Assembly: GCF_000184685.1 (NCBI RefSeq)
Contig: NC_014830.1
Span: 434,001-498,000, forward strand
DNA from: Intrasporangium calvum DSM 43043
Lineage (GTDB): Bacteria > Actinomycetota > Actinomycetes > Actinomycetales > Dermatophilaceae
DNA: 64,000 nt
Reading direction: 5' to 3'
Shown here piece by piece: positions 1 through 9,009 of the stretch (its first letter is position 1; every line of letters begins with the position of its first letter). Made by a program: the position numbers and the translations under genes. Below the pieces are notes generated by a model. The model was not told the origin of the DNA, made no database searches, and was given only the letters and a program-made list of their open reading frames with translations.

Positions 1-317
1 GGAGCCCTGTGTGCCCCGGGGCGGCTCCGTCAGTTCCGGCAACGCTGACGGTTCGCGCCAGCGGGGAGGGGCCTCGCCTTCTCATGGCGAGGGCCCTGTC
101 TCCTCGGGGTGCTCAGTTCTGGTCCGACGCCGTCGGCGACCCATCCGTCGTCGATGCCCGGGATCGCACTCGGAGCCGGCACGGCCCGAGGCCCTGATTC
201 GGCGTGGGGCGCGCTGGTTCGCGGGCCGTTCGCCGGGCCGTGGGCCTGGTGGCGGTGGACGTGGGAGGAGCGGGGAACGAGCGACCGCCACCACCGCGGG
301 GGGCAGTGTGGACGCCC
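1..317. other. Intergenic start of window, hairpins only
   Basis: No convincing gene is seen in the first 317 bases. Two GC-rich inverted repeats are visible: GGAGCC/GGCTCC enclosing GCCCCGGGGC at 1-28, and a stem around 71-101 (GGCCTCGCC with GGCGAGGGCC, loop TTCTCAT) that could end a transcript entering from the left. Neither is followed by a T-run, so terminator function is only a guess. Confidence 0.4.
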
Positions 318-944
318 TCAGTCAGTGCCCTTGACCGCGGTGGCCAGGAAGACCGAGTAGGTGACGCCGTCCCGCTCGATGTGGGTGCAGTCCGTGATGG
401 TGACGTCGACGAGCCCGGCCTGCTCGAGGCCGGTCCTGAGCTCGCCCCGGTCGAACCCGTGGTGCCCATCGAAGTCGTGGGTGTGGAACGTGCCGTCCTC
501 CCGGTCCAGGTCGGCGATGCAGACGCGGCCACCGTCGACGAGCAGCTCGGCGAACGCGGAGAGCACCACCGGCAGCCTCCGCACGTGGTGCATGAACATC
601 GACGACACGATCAGGTCGAAGCGGTCGGGCGGCGCCGACTGGTCCTCCAGGTCCAGGTCGAGGATGGCGGTGTCGGCGGGGAGGGCGCCGGAGAGGGCCT
701 TCTCGCGCAGCACGGCCCGCATTCCGGGGGAGTTGTCCGCCAGCGTGACCCGGCTGACCGGGCCGACCGAGGCGAGCAGCTCCTCCGTCACGAGAGCCGT
801 TCCGGCGCCGTACTCGAGCAGCCGGGTCCCCTCGCCCACCGGCACCGCCGCTGCGACCGCCCGGGCGACGTCCCGCGCCTGCCTGCGCTTCCCGGGATCG
901 TCGTCCCACGTCGCGGCCTTCTCGTCGAAGTGTTCGGTGTCCAT
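318..944 (-). CDS. Class I SAM-dependent methyltransferase
   Basis: Encodes a 208-aa protein with a Rossmann methyltransferase fold. Motif I is LLEYGAGTAL at about residues 42-51, the acidic post-II residue is in TLADNSPGM, and the VDGGRVCIADLD strand/loop is the usual motif VI region. A FDLIVSSMFMHH segment resembles the UbiE/Methyltransf_11-12 type. It would transfer a methyl group from SAM to an unknown small molecule in the cytosol. The ATG at 944 is preceded by CAGGCT and a 6-nt gap, the leaderless spacing seen repeatedly in this window. It is transcribed divergently from the flavoprotein gene at 1061. Substrate cannot be read from the sequence. Confidence 0.85.
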   Translation of the reverse strand: MDTEHFDEKAATWDDDPGKRRQARDVARAVAAAVPVGEGTRLLEYGAGTALVTEELLASVGPVSRVTLADNSPGMRAVLREKALSGALPADTAILDLDLEDQSAPPDRFDLIVSSMFMHHVRRLPVVLSAFAELLVDGGRVCIADLDREDGTFHTHDFDGHHGFDRGELRTGLEQAGLVDVTITDCTHIERDGVTYSVFLATAVKGTD

Positions 945-1048
945 GTGGCCAGCCTGCCACGGCGGTGGTCCGGTCGGCAGGGTCCCCCTCGCGGTGGGTC
1001 TGGAGCGCTGGGTGAGGCCCGACGACGAGCAGGCGATGGGGCCGGCGC

Positions 1049-1054
1049 TACGTT
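1049..1054 (+). promoter_or_regulatory. -10 box (TACGTT) of leaderless flavoprotein gene
   Basis: TACGTT ends 6 nt before the GTG at 1061. This places the expected transcription start at the start codon, and no Shine-Dalgarno sequence is present. Confidence 0.5.
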
Positions 1055-1060
1055 GTGCTC

Positions 1061-3523
1061 GTGACTGTTGGACTGCCCGATCGGGCGCGCGTCGTCGTCA
1101 TCGGTGGTGGGGTCATCGGCTCCTCCGTGGCCTACCACCTGGCCCACGCAGGCTGGACGGATGTCGTCGTGCTGGAGCGGGACCGGCTGACGTCCGGCAC
1201 GACCTGGCACGCGGCCGGGCTGATGACCTGCTTCGGGTCGACGTCAGAGACGAGCACGGCGATCCGCCTCTACTCCCGGGACCTCTACGCGAGGCTGGAG
1301 GCCGAGACCGGCCAGTCGACCGGCTTCCGCCCCGTCGGCCTCATCGAGGCGGCGGCTGACCGGGACCGCCTGGAGGAGTACCGCCGCGTTGCCGCGTTCC
1401 AGCGCCACCTCGGGCTGGAGGTGCACGAGATCTCGCCGACCGAGATGGCCGAGCGGTTCCCATGGGCGAGGACGGACGACCTGCTCGGGGGCTTCTTCGT
1501 CCCCGGCGATGGCCGGGTCAACCCGGTCGATCTGACGATGGCCCTGGCCAAGGGGGCGCGGGCACTCGGGGTCCGGGTGGTCGAGGGCGTCGCCGTGACC
1601 GACGTGCTGACCTCGGGGGGCGCCGTCACGGGTGTGCGTGCGGCGGGCCAGACGATCGAGTGCGAGTACGTCGTCAACTGCACCGGCATGTGGGCGCGCG
1701 AGCTCGGGGAGCGCAACGGTGTCGTGATCCCCAACCAGGCAGCGGAGCACTACTACCTCATCACCGACACGATCGAGGGGCTCGACCCCAACGCGCCCGT
1801 CTTCGAGGACCCTTCGTCCTACGGCTACTACCGCGAGGAGGGCGGCGGCATGATGGTCGGCCTCTTCGAGCCCGAGGCCGCGGCCTGGCGCGTTGAGGGC
1901 ATCCCGTCCGACTTCTCCTTCGGGACGCTGCCTGCCGACTGGGACCGGATGGCGCCCTTCCTCGAGAAGGCGATGGCGCGGGTGCCGATCACCCAGGAGG
2001 TGGGCATCCGCACCTTCTTCTGCGGTCCGGAGTCCTTCACTCCCGACCTCGCACCCGCCGTCGGCGAGGCACCGGGCATCCGCGGTTACTTCGTCGCGGC
2101 CGGGATGAACTCGGTCGGCATCCTGTCCGCCGGTGGCCTCGGCCGCGTCCTCGCCCACTGGATCACGACGGGGCGGCCCGACGTCGACGTGACGGGCTTC
2201 AACGTCGACCGGTTCCGGGTCGACCAGCTCGAGCCGGCCTATCGGGCCGCCCGCACGGCCGAGGTCCTCGGGACGGTGTATGCCGCTCACACCCCGGGCA
2301 CGCAGCTGACCTCCGCGCGGGGTCGGCTCCTCTCGCCGGTCCACGACCGGCTCGTCGCGCAGGGCGGCTTGCTCCGCGAGGTGTCCGGCTGGGAAGGCGC
2401 CGACTGGTTCGCGGGAGCGGGGCGGACACCGGAAGCCGAGCCGACCTGGGGTCGAGCGCCGTGGTTCGAGCAGTGGGAGCAGGAGCACCGGGCGGTCCGG
2501 GAGGCGGTCGGGCTGATGGACCTGTCCTTCATGGCGAAGTTCCGGGTGCAGGGCCAGGGGGCCGGCTCCCTGCTGGATCGCCTGTCGGCGGCAGCCGTCA
2601 ACGGGGACCCGGGAGTGATCACCTACACCCAGTGGCTCAACGACGACGGACGGATCGAGGCCGACCTCACCGTGACCAAGCTCGACGACGACGACTTCTG
2701 GGTCGTCGCGTCGGACACGGCACACGGCCACGTCCGGGCCTGGCTGCACCGGTTCGTCGACGCGACCGTCTCGATCACCGACGTGACGGTCGACTACGCA
2801 CAGCTCAATGTGCAGGGGCCGCGGTCTCGTGACGTCCTCTCGGAGCTCACCGACGCCGACCTGACCACCGAGGCATTCGGCTTCCGCAGCGCCGGCTGGG
2901 TCGAGCTGGCTGGCACCCGCGTGCTCCTCGCCCGGATCACCTACCTCGGCGAGCTCGGCTACGAGCTCTACGTGCCGGCGGGTGACGCGCTCCGGGTCCA
3001 CGACGCGATCCAGTCCGCCGGCACCACTCACGGCCTGCGCCCAGTGGGGCTCAAGGCGCTCGCCTCCCTCCGGATGGAGAAGGCTTACCGGGACTACGGC
3101 CACGACATCGACAACACGGACTGCCCCCTCGAGGCCGGGCTGGGCTTCGCCCTCGCTCTGGACAAGCCCGCGGACTTCATCGGTCGGGAGGCGGTGCTGG
3201 CCCGGCAGGCAGCCAACGCCGCGGCTGGTGGGATGGCGCGGCGGATGGTCCAGGTCCGCCTGCTGGACCCGGGGCCGCTCCTCTTCCACGCCGAGATCGT
3301 GCTGCGGGACGGTCAGCCGGTCGGGTACGTGCGGGCCGGTTCCTACGGGTGGACCCTCGGCTCGGCCGTGGGGCTGGCCATGGTCGAAGGTGGGGGCCAG
3401 CCGGTGACCTCCGAGTGGCTCGCAAGCGGCAGGTGGGAGATCGACGTCGCAGGGACCCGGTGTGCGGCAGCGGTCTCCGTGCGCCCGATGTATGACCCCA
3501 CCAGCGCCCGCGTCCGACTCTGA
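1061..3523 (+). CDS. FAD oxidoreductase/aminomethyltransferase fusion (dimethylglycine/sarcosine oxidase-like)
   Basis: An 820-aa two-part enzyme. The N-terminal half is a DAO-type flavoprotein (GGGVIGSSVAYHLAHAGW dinucleotide loop near residue 10, then a GTTWHAAGL flavin-contact segment). The C-terminal half, from about residue 430, is a GcvT/aminomethyltransferase module (DRLSAAAVN, YTQWLNDDGRIEADLT, TYLGELGYELY) with its C-terminal barrel. This is the architecture of dimethylglycine oxidase and sarcosine dehydrogenase: oxidative N-demethylation with capture of the methylene group by tetrahydrofolate. The exact substrate is inferred. The GTG at 1061 is preferred over the GTG at 1055 because it matches leaderless spacing from TACGTT. 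The stop codon lies inside a 15-bp tandem repeat, so the last residues (ARVRL) are encoded by repeat DNA. Confidence 0.88.
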   Translation: MTVGLPDRARVVVIGGGVIGSSVAYHLAHAGWTDVVVLERDRLTSGTTWHAAGLMTCFGSTSETSTAIRLYSRDLYARLEAETGQSTGFRPVGLIEAAADRDRLEEYRRVAAFQRHLGLEVHEISPTEMAERFPWARTDDLLGGFFVPGDGRVNPVDLTMALAKGARALGVRVVEGVAVTDVLTSGGAVTGVRAAGQTIECEYVVNCTGMWARELGERNGVVIPNQAAEHYYLITDTIEGLDPNAPVFEDPSSYGYYREEGGGMMVGLFEPEAAAWRVEGIPSDFSFGTLPADWDRMAPFLEKAMARVPITQEVGIRTFFCGPESFTPDLAPAVGEAPGIRGYFVAAGMNSVGILSAGGLGRVLAHWITTGRPDVDVTGFNVDRFRVDQLEPAYRAARTAEVLGTVYAAHTPGTQLTSARGRLLSPVHDRLVAQGGLLREVSGWEGADWFAGAGRTPEAEPTWGRAPWFEQWEQEHRAVREAVGLMDLSFMAKFRVQGQGAGSLLDRLSAAAVNGDPGVITYTQWLNDDGRIEADLTVTKLDDDDFWVVASDTAHGHVRAWLHRFVDATVSITDVTVDYAQLNVQGPRSRDVLSELTDADLTTEAFGFRSAGWVELAGTRVLLARITYLGELGYELYVPAGDALRVHDAIQSAGTTHGLRPVGLKALASLRMEKAYRDYGHDIDNTDCPLEAGLGFALALDKPADFIGREAVLARQAANAAAGGMARRMVQVRLLDPGPLLFHAEIVLRDGQPVGYVRAGSYGWTLGSAVGLAMVEGGGQPVTSEWLASGRWEIDVAGTRCAAAVSVRPMYDPTSARVRL

Positions 3524-3569
3524 CGCGTCCGACTCTGACGCGTCCGACTCCGGGGCGTCCGACTCCGGG
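3510..3569 (+). repeat. 15-bp tandem repeat, four copies
   Basis: Units at 3510, 3525, 3540 and 3555 read GCGTCCGACTCTGAC twice and GCGTCCGACTCCGGG twice. The first copy contains the stop codon of the flavoprotein gene. The remainder lies between that gene and its terminator. Confidence 0.9.
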
Positions 3570-3599
3570 GCATCCCGCTTGGACACACATCACTGAGAC

Positions 3600-3623
3600 G
3601 CCGGCACCTCGTGGGGTGCCGGC
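3600..3623. terminator. Bidirectional hairpin terminator
   Basis: A perfect 9-bp stem GCCGGCACC / GGTGCCGGC with a 6-nt loop sits between the convergent 3' ends of the flavoprotein gene and the secreted-peptide gene. It could serve both strands. A long T-tract is absent, as usual in very GC-rich actinobacteria. Confidence 0.7.
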
Positions 3624-3647
3624 GCCTCAGCTGTGTCAGCCGGGCGG

Positions 3648-3890
3648 TCAGCTGCAACCGGAGACATCGACGGCGCGCCACATGCCGGCGTTGCCCTGGG
3701 GGGCGTCGACGGTCATGGCGTGTCCCATGCCGGCGCCTGAAGGCAGGATCGCCTGCAGCATGTTGCACGCGCCGGTCAGTCCGGTGCCCGGCGCAGGTCC
3801 GGTTGCCGCCGAAGCGGGGATGGCGAGAGCCAGGGGTGCAGCCCCGAGGGTGATGATCAGCGCGGTCCTGGCGAGCCAGTTCTTCCTCAT
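3648..3890 (-). CDS. Small secreted protein
   Basis: An 80-aa product with a clear Sec signal peptide: basic start MRKNWLARTA, hydrophobic core LIITLGAAPLALA, and probable cleavage after ASA near residue 28. The mature peptide of about 50 residues is Gly/Ala-rich with two cysteines (TGACN and VSGCS at the C-terminus) that could form a disulfide. The ATG at 3890 is chosen because AAAGGACA lies just upstream and the signal peptide begins there; the frame stays open upstream but looks non-coding. It follows the 3919-4296 gene by 28 bp, so the two probably form one transcript. Function is unknown. Confidence 0.75.
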   Translation of the reverse strand: MRKNWLARTALIITLGAAPLALAIPASAATGPAPGTGLTGACNMLQAILPSGAGMGHAMTVDAPQGNAGMWRAVDVSGCS

Positions 3891-3918
3891 GGTCGTTGTC
3901 CTTTCGTCGTGTTGCGTC

Positions 3919-4296
3919 TTAGTGCGGGTGGACGGCACTCGGGGGCGCGCCGTCCGGGTCGAGGACTCCTTGCCGGACACCGGTCCTCGTGCCGGCGCGG
4001 TCGGATGTCTCCTCACGGTGGGCTCCGGGCCGCCCTTCCGGGGTGATCAGGACCTGCAAAACGGGTTGCAGGGTCTGGGTCGCGGCTCCCCCCCCGACCA
4101 AGTCGCTGGCTTCAGCTGCGTGGGTGATGGCGTCGAAGGCCCAGCCGTCGAGGACCACCGCTTCGGTCCGTTGGTCGCGGGCAATGGTCACGTGGGTGAC
4201 CCCGAGAGCCGCGAGACGGTCGGCTGTCGTCACGCCCAGGGCGGTGACCTCGCGCTGCCCATCGACCAGCGCGACCAACACGATCAGCATCGGCAT
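3919..4296 (-). CDS. Conserved hypothetical protein (125 aa)
   Basis: A short protein starting MPMLIVLVALVDGQREVTAL, with an N-terminal hydrophobic strand. Alternating beta/alpha character continues to about residue 75 (THVTIARDQRTEAVVLDGWA), and the C-terminus is polar, proline-rich and probably disordered. The start at 4296 is fixed by an excellent Shine-Dalgarno (AGGAGG, about 8 nt upstream). It lies between the LuxR-type regulator (4379-7219) and the secreted-peptide gene, all on the same strand. No recognised domain or catalytic motif is visible, and function is not assigned. Confidence 0.7.
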   Translation of the reverse strand: MPMLIVLVALVDGQREVTALGVTTADRLAALGVTHVTIARDQRTEAVVLDGWAFDAITHAAEASDLVGGGAATQTLQPVLQVLITPEGRPGAHREETSDRAGTRTGVRQGVLDPDGAPPSAVHPH

Positions 4297-4378
4297 CCCG
4301 CTCGCCTCCTGTCGGTCGCCTTGATCGGTACCACCGACGCTAGGGACGGACACGTCCGAAAGGTATCCGGGGATATCC

Positions 4379-7219
4379 CTACTTCTCGGTGCCGTCGGCT
4401 GCGACGTCGAGGTCGTCGGCGTACCGCGACCCGAGCTCCGCTCGGTTGTGCACCCCGAGCTTGGCCAGCACGCGCGAGATGTGCTGCTCGACGGTCTTCG
4501 GCGAGATGAACAGCGTGTGGGCGATGTCGACGTTGCGGGCGCCCGTGACGGCGAGACACGCGACATCGAGCTCGCGACGGGTCAGGGTCGCAACGGGTGA
4601 GGCGTCCGCAGCTGACCGCCGGCTCGGGGCAACTCGTCGCACGCCGATCGCCCGGAGCCGTTGGTCGACGAGCCGCTGCTCGGAGACGGCGCCCAGCTCC
4701 GCGGCCAGTCGTGATGCGGTCGACCACGCCTCGCTCGCCGCGGCCCGGTCCGCTCCGGCGAGCACGCTGCCGAGGTCGATCAGGCCCCACAGCTCTTCCA
4801 GTCTCGTGCCCGCCGCTGTCGCGGAGGCGATGACCTGACGGAGCAGCTCGGGCGCCCTGCTCTCCTCTGCGGCCGCGGCCAGCGCCGCGTCGGCCCGGAG
4901 GCGGTGGAACGCCGCGCGGGCGTTGGGGTCTGGCCACTGGGCGTCCCAGGCCCGAAGCAGGCGTCGGGTCGAGTCCACCTCGCCGACGCGAGCCAGCGCC
5001 TCGGCCCCGATCACGTGGAGGTCGGCGGCGCATCGGACACAACCGGCGGCCCGCGCGTCCGTGTCAGCGGAGTCGAGGAGCCCCACGACGAGCTCTCGCG
5101 AGTCGGCGGGCGCGAACCGTGCGGACCACAGTGCTGCCCGCTGCCGCAGGATGATCCGGTAGTGGGGGTTCTGGTGTCGGTCCGCCTGCTGGCGGAGCGA
5201 GTCGACGGCCGTCCGCCAGTTGGCCGCGGACGCCTCGATCACCTCCCGCAGGCCGCACAGCCAGGTGTCTGCGGCGTCGAACGAGGCGCCGATGCGCTCG
5301 CACAACCGACGCGCGTCCTCGTGCAGCTTCCGAGCCTCAGCCACCCGGCCCAGGTGGTAGACGACGAGAGCCAGCTCGAATCCGGCGTAGGCCTCCATCC
5401 CGGGATGGACCTGCTGGCGAGCGGCCCGCCTGACCTCGACGGCTCGGCTCTCCGCCTCGGGCCACCGGTTGAGGAGCCGCAGGGCCACACTGAGGAACAA
5501 CCGCGCGTCGAGGTGCTGCTCGCCCAGCCCCCTGGTGGCCTCGACGAACTCGTCCGCGACGTCCAGCATCCCCGTCATGTCTCCGGCCATCAGGTACGAG
5601 ACACGTTCTGCGTTGATCGCCTCGACGTAGGCCTGGCGGGCGGCCAGAGGGAGGGACTCGATGGGGCCCGCCCGTGCGAGGAGGTCTCGGGCGGCGTCGA
5701 TCGCTGCTGTCCGGTAGGGCTGCGCCGCGGGGGCGTCGTGCTCCAGCCAGGCCAACCGAGCGAAGTCGAGGGCATCCGCTCCCACGTGGGTCCACGGGTC
5801 GTCCCAGCCGTCGCGTCGGGCCCGTGCCAGCAGGGCAACGGTCTCCGGGACCAGACCGAGCTCGACCGCGTGCCGGGCCGCAGCGAGCGCAGCCGATGCC
5901 CGTTCGGCGCGGCGCGGCAGGGTCTCGCTCAGCTGCTTCAGCCGCCGCAGGGCGAACTCGCTGTCGCCGATCTCCTCAGCGAGGTCAGCCAGCAACCGGT
6001 CGACGGCCAGCCGTTCGGTGCCATCGGGGTTCGGCAGCTCCGCGATGGCTGCCAGCCGGTGCAGTCCGGACTGTCCGAGGACTCGACGCTGGGGTGAACT
6101 GGCGATCTCCGATGCGAGCTCGGTGGACACCGCACCGGCCGCACCTTCGTGCTCGAGGGCCTCCATGAGGACCTGGAGGTCCCCTTCTGCCCGACGTCGA
6201 AGGACTGCTGCGAACTGGCGATGGAGGCGTCGGCTGTGCTCGTGGGGAAGCTGGTTCAGCGCTGCTTCGCGCACCAGGTCGTGGGCGACTCCGAACCACC
6301 CCGCCTCGGCGCTGACGACCCCTCTGTTGACGAGCTCGCTCAACGCAGCGGCCACGCGCGCCTCGGGCCACGCCAGCACCTCTCCGAGCAAGGCGGACTC
6401 GGCGGGCCGCCCGCCGATGACGGCAGCGGCCAAGCACTGGACCGCGTCCGAGCCCAACGCCCGGAGCAACGCGGGAATGGCGGTGGAGCGCACACCCGGG
6501 TCACCGCCGGCACGGATCGCCAGCTCGATCCAGAAGGGTGAACCGGCTGCTGCAGAGGAGATCCGCTGTGCGCTGGCGGAGGAGAGCCCCGGACGCAGAG
6601 CCTGCGCCAGCTCAGCCCCCTCGGCGCCGGCCAACGGCCCCAGCGTGAGCTCCACATAGTGTCCGGAATCGCCGAGCAGGTCCTGGAGGGAGGAGGCGAA
6701 GGCGGCAGACTCCGGTCCGGGTCGCGTCGCGCAGACCATCAGCACGCCGACGCCTTCGTCGAGAGCGGCTCGCACCAGGTAGTGGGCCAGCGCCCGGGAC
6801 AGGCCGTCGAGCCACTGCAGGTCGTCGATGACGAGCGCCGGGTCGGCCACCTCGCAGAGGGCGCGGTGGGCGGCCTCGAACAGCCGGGCCGGCTCCACGC
6901 TGCCCAGCTCTGGGTCGGCAGGGGACAAGAGCGCTTGGAGCTGGCGGCCGGCGCGTCCCAGCGCGCCGATCCGGCGCAGGAACGGGAGGGCCGCGCCCAA
7001 GGGAACCTGCCGCTCCGGCTCGAAGCCGGTCATCCGAAAGACGCGATGGTTGCGCAGCAGGTCCGCGGAGGCCGCGAGCAGACGCGTCTTCCCCATGCCG
7101 GGTTCACCGACCAGGACCGCGGCCGCTGCGCCGCCGGCCTGGGCGCGCACGAGCGCTTGCAGCGTCGACAGCTCTTCGGTCCGACCCACCAGCGCGCCGG
7201 CCCGGGCAACTGGTCCCAT
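4379..7219 (-). CDS. LuxR-family transcriptional regulator with AAA ATPase domain
   Basis: A 946-aa large ATP-binding LuxR-type regulator. A P-loop (GEPGMGKT) at about residues 38-45 and Walker B (LVIDDLQWLD) near residue 130 define the N-terminal NTPase. The long middle part is Ala/Leu/Arg-rich helical repeat, probably TPR-like. The C-terminus holds a LuxR helix-turn-helix (LTRRELDVACLAVTG, NVDIAHTLFISPKTVEQHI, VLAKLGVHNRAEL) at about residues 870-930. Such proteins couple ATP/ligand binding to activation of nearby operons. The small-protein operon 3648-4296 directly downstream, 82 bp away, is a plausible target. The ATG at 7219 starts a typical MGPVARAGALVGRTEEL entry to the ATPase domain. 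Ligand unknown. Confidence 0.92.
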   Translation of the reverse strand: MGPVARAGALVGRTEELSTLQALVRAQAGGAAAAVLVGEPGMGKTRLLAASADLLRNHRVFRMTGFEPERQVPLGAALPFLRRIGALGRAGRQLQALLSPADPELGSVEPARLFEAAHRALCEVADPALVIDDLQWLDGLSRALAHYLVRAALDEGVGVLMVCATRPGPESAAFASSLQDLLGDSGHYVELTLGPLAGAEGAELAQALRPGLSSASAQRISSAAAGSPFWIELAIRAGGDPGVRSTAIPALLRALGSDAVQCLAAAVIGGRPAESALLGEVLAWPEARVAAALSELVNRGVVSAEAGWFGVAHDLVREAALNQLPHEHSRRLHRQFAAVLRRRAEGDLQVLMEALEHEGAAGAVSTELASEIASSPQRRVLGQSGLHRLAAIAELPNPDGTERLAVDRLLADLAEEIGDSEFALRRLKQLSETLPRRAERASAALAAARHAVELGLVPETVALLARARRDGWDDPWTHVGADALDFARLAWLEHDAPAAQPYRTAAIDAARDLLARAGPIESLPLAARQAYVEAINAERVSYLMAGDMTGMLDVADEFVEATRGLGEQHLDARLFLSVALRLLNRWPEAESRAVEVRRAARQQVHPGMEAYAGFELALVVYHLGRVAEARKLHEDARRLCERIGASFDAADTWLCGLREVIEASAANWRTAVDSLRQQADRHQNPHYRIILRQRAALWSARFAPADSRELVVGLLDSADTDARAAGCVRCAADLHVIGAEALARVGEVDSTRRLLRAWDAQWPDPNARAAFHRLRADAALAAAAEESRAPELLRQVIASATAAGTRLEELWGLIDLGSVLAGADRAAASEAWSTASRLAAELGAVSEQRLVDQRLRAIGVRRVAPSRRSAADASPVATLTRRELDVACLAVTGARNVDIAHTLFISPKTVEQHISRVLAKLGVHNRAELGSRYADDLDVAADGTEK

Positions 7220-7668
7220 GGCACTCCCGGTCCGATCGGCAGCGCCGATCCATCCCAGACTAGGCCGAGGTGGCGACCGCGTCCCGGGTATGCCGTCAGC
7301 CTTCGCCGGTGGGTGCGAACGAGGTCAACGCTCGACCGTCTGTCACGGTAGGTGCCGAATGCCGGAAAGGTCAGGGCCACGCCTTCGCCAAAAGGGTGGC
7401 ACTCGGAGGTCTGCGGTTCTACCGTTGAATGAAATCGTTTCTCCGCGTGGGGATTTGGCCGGGATGCGATGAAGTGGGGGGAATGTGACGGGTGCGATCG
7501 CGCCCTGCGCTCCGTCCATCTTGACGTGCCACGGCGGGGAGATCAGCACCATCCGTTCGGGAGGGGGGAGGTGGGGTTCGCGCCTGCGTGGAGCAGGCCT
7601 GACAGTCGTCAGGGGGGAGTGCGTCCATCCGTGGCGCACCGATTCATCACGATCAAGGAAGTGGTCTT
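7220..7668. other. 449-bp intergenic region, divergent promoters expected
   Basis: This gap separates the divergent LuxR-type regulator and the secreted-protein gene. It contains a comparatively AT-rich patch (TTGAATGAAATCGTTT, about 7424-7440) and a good Shine-Dalgarno (AAGGAAG near 7655) for the right-hand gene. No coding frame, RNA gene or clear riboswitch is recognised. The right-hand gene may therefore have a long 5' leader. Confidence 0.5.
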
Positions 7669-8169
7669 ATGCGCAGACTGCTCGCGTTCATCGCGGTCTT
7701 CACCGCCTCGCTGCTCTTCGCCGCCCCGGCGGCGCTGGCAACGAGTCCGCACTTCGTCCGGGCGGCCGGGTCCATCAACGCGGACGGCTCGCTCACGGTG
7801 TCGTTCAAGGAAGCCGGCCTCGGCACCAACCAGAACATCGACTACACGCTCAGCGCGGACGCCTCGGTCACCTACGTCTGTGTCAACAGGGGCGGCGCCA
7901 ACCCGTCCGCCTCGAACAAGACGACCGTCGCCGGTCCGGTGAGCGCCTCCGGCACCTTCGCGTCCGGAAAGAACGGCCAGGTCACTGCCTCACTGACCGT
8001 CAGCCCGCCCTCGCCGGGAGACTTCTCGTGCCCGAAGGGCCAGAGCCTGCAGATCGCCTCGGTCTCCTACACGAACGTCGTCCTCTCCGACACGACGAAC
8101 AACGTCATCGAGCCGCTCGGCACGTTCGACTCGGGCTGCCTGCTCCCGCGCGTGCGCGGGGCCTGCTGA
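7669..8169 (+). CDS. Secreted hypothetical protein
   Basis: A 166-aa exported protein. The signal peptide MRRLLAFIAVFTASLLFAAP ends near the Ala-Leu-Ala-Thr cleavage region at about residue 24. The mature part is beta-rich with many Ser/Thr/Gly residues (GPVSASGTFASGKNGQVTAS) and cysteines in VTYVCVN, GDFSCPKG, SGCLLP and the final GAC, which could form two disulfides. It ends in a perfect 12-bp hairpin terminator, so it is a single-gene transcript. It is divergent from the LuxR-type regulator, which could control it. No enzymatic motif is visible. The start is supported by AAGGAAG about 10 nt upstream. Confidence 0.8.
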   Translation: MRRLLAFIAVFTASLLFAAPAALATSPHFVRAAGSINADGSLTVSFKEAGLGTNQNIDYTLSADASVTYVCVNRGGANPSASNKTTVAGPVSASGTFASGKNGQVTASLTVSPPSPGDFSCPKGQSLQIASVSYTNVVLSDTTNNVIEPLGTFDSGCLLPRVRGAC

Positions 8170-8182
8170 CCGTCCTCCACGG

Positions 8183-8214
8183 AGGTGGTCCCCGGACCCC
8201 TTCGGGGACCACCT
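8183..8214 (+). terminator. Hairpin terminator, 12-bp perfect stem
   Basis: AGGTGGTCCCCG (8183-8194) pairs perfectly with CGGGGACCACCT (8203-8214) around an 8-nt loop, 13 bases after the secreted-protein stop. It also faces the 3' end of arsM and may stop both transcripts. Confidence 0.85.
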
Positions 8215-8253
8215 CGCGTCACACGGGCACGCACCAACGAGGTGGACCAGGGA

Positions 8254-9009
8254 TCAGCCGCGCCGGGCGCGGACGATGGCGGCCCAGGCGTGCCTGTGGA
8301 CCGAATGGGTGCGCGTGATCTCGATGTCCTCGAAACCGGCACCCGCCAGAGCTGCCCGGTAGTCCGCCTCGGTCAACGCGCCGGCGATGCAGCCGGTGAA
8401 CGCCGCCATGTCGCTTCGGGTCGCCTCGTCCATGTCCTCGTCCGCGACGACGTCCGAGACGGCGAACCGGCCACCCGGCCGGAGGACGCGCGCCGCTTCC
8501 GCGAGGACCACCGCCTTGTCGGCGGCGAGGTTGATGACGCAGTTGGAGATCACGACGTCGACGGAGTCCTCGTCGAGCGGGATGTGCTCGAGGTAGCCCT
8601 CGACGAACTCGGCGTTGTCGATGCCGGCCTCTCGCGCGTTCGCGCGGGCGAGCTCGAGCATCTCGGGCGTCATGTCGATCCCGATCGCCTTCCCGCCCGG
8701 GGCGACCCGCTTGGCGGAGATGAGGACGTCGCCCCCGGCTCCGGAGCCGAGGTCGAGGACGGTCTCTCCGGGGTGCAGGTCGGCCACGGCGGTCGGGACC
8801 CCGCAGCCGAGCGAGGCCTCGACCGCCTTCTCCGCTCCCTCGATCTGCTCCGTGTCATAGAGGGCGGCGCCGAACACGACCCGGCCCCTGTCGTCGGTGT
8901 TCAGCTCGACGAAGGTCGTCGTGCCGCAACACGCACCGCTCGAAGCCGAAGCCTCCTTGGCGGCTGCGGCGTACGTTGCGCGAACGGTCTCACGCAGGCT
9001 CTCGGTCAT
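8254..9009 (-). CDS. arsM: Arsenite methyltransferase ArsM
   Basis: A 251-aa SAM-dependent methyltransferase of the ArsM family, which methylates trivalent arsenic using conserved cysteine thiolates. The SAM site is [11 protein letters not shown] near residue 73, with GIDMTPEML and [17 protein letters not shown] following. Cysteines sit where ArsM enzymes keep them: SSGACCG near residue 27, SLGCGVP near 67, SNCVIN, and FTGCIAGA. The ATG at 9009 has GAAGGAAG upstream and overlaps the stop of the 66-aa gene (ATGA), so translation is probably coupled. No arsR, arsC or efflux gene is adjacent, which is unusual. The product may act on arsenic or on a related thiol-bound substrate. Confidence 0.88.
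   Translation of the reverse strand: MTESLRETVRATYAAAAKEASASSGACCGTTTFVELNTDDRGRVVFGAALYDTEQIEGAEKAVEASLGCGVPTAVADLHPGETVLDLGSGAGGDVLISAKRVAPGGKAIGIDMTPEMLELARANAREAGIDNAEFVEGYLEHIPLDEDSVDVVISNCVINLAADKAVVLAEAARVLRPGGRFAVSDVVADEDMDEATRSDMAAFTGCIAGALTEADYRAALAGAGFEDIEITRTHSVHRHAWAAIVRARRG

Noticed and set aside
1244-3586. Long open frame on the minus strand, about 780 codons
   Set aside because: It is antisense to the flavoprotein gene and its sequence is Arg/Gly/Asp/Pro/Val-rich with no domain. Very high GC makes such shadow frames common.
7220-7668. Riboswitch or small RNA in the long leader
   Set aside because: No conserved aptamer pattern or strong terminator hairpin could be recognised by eye.
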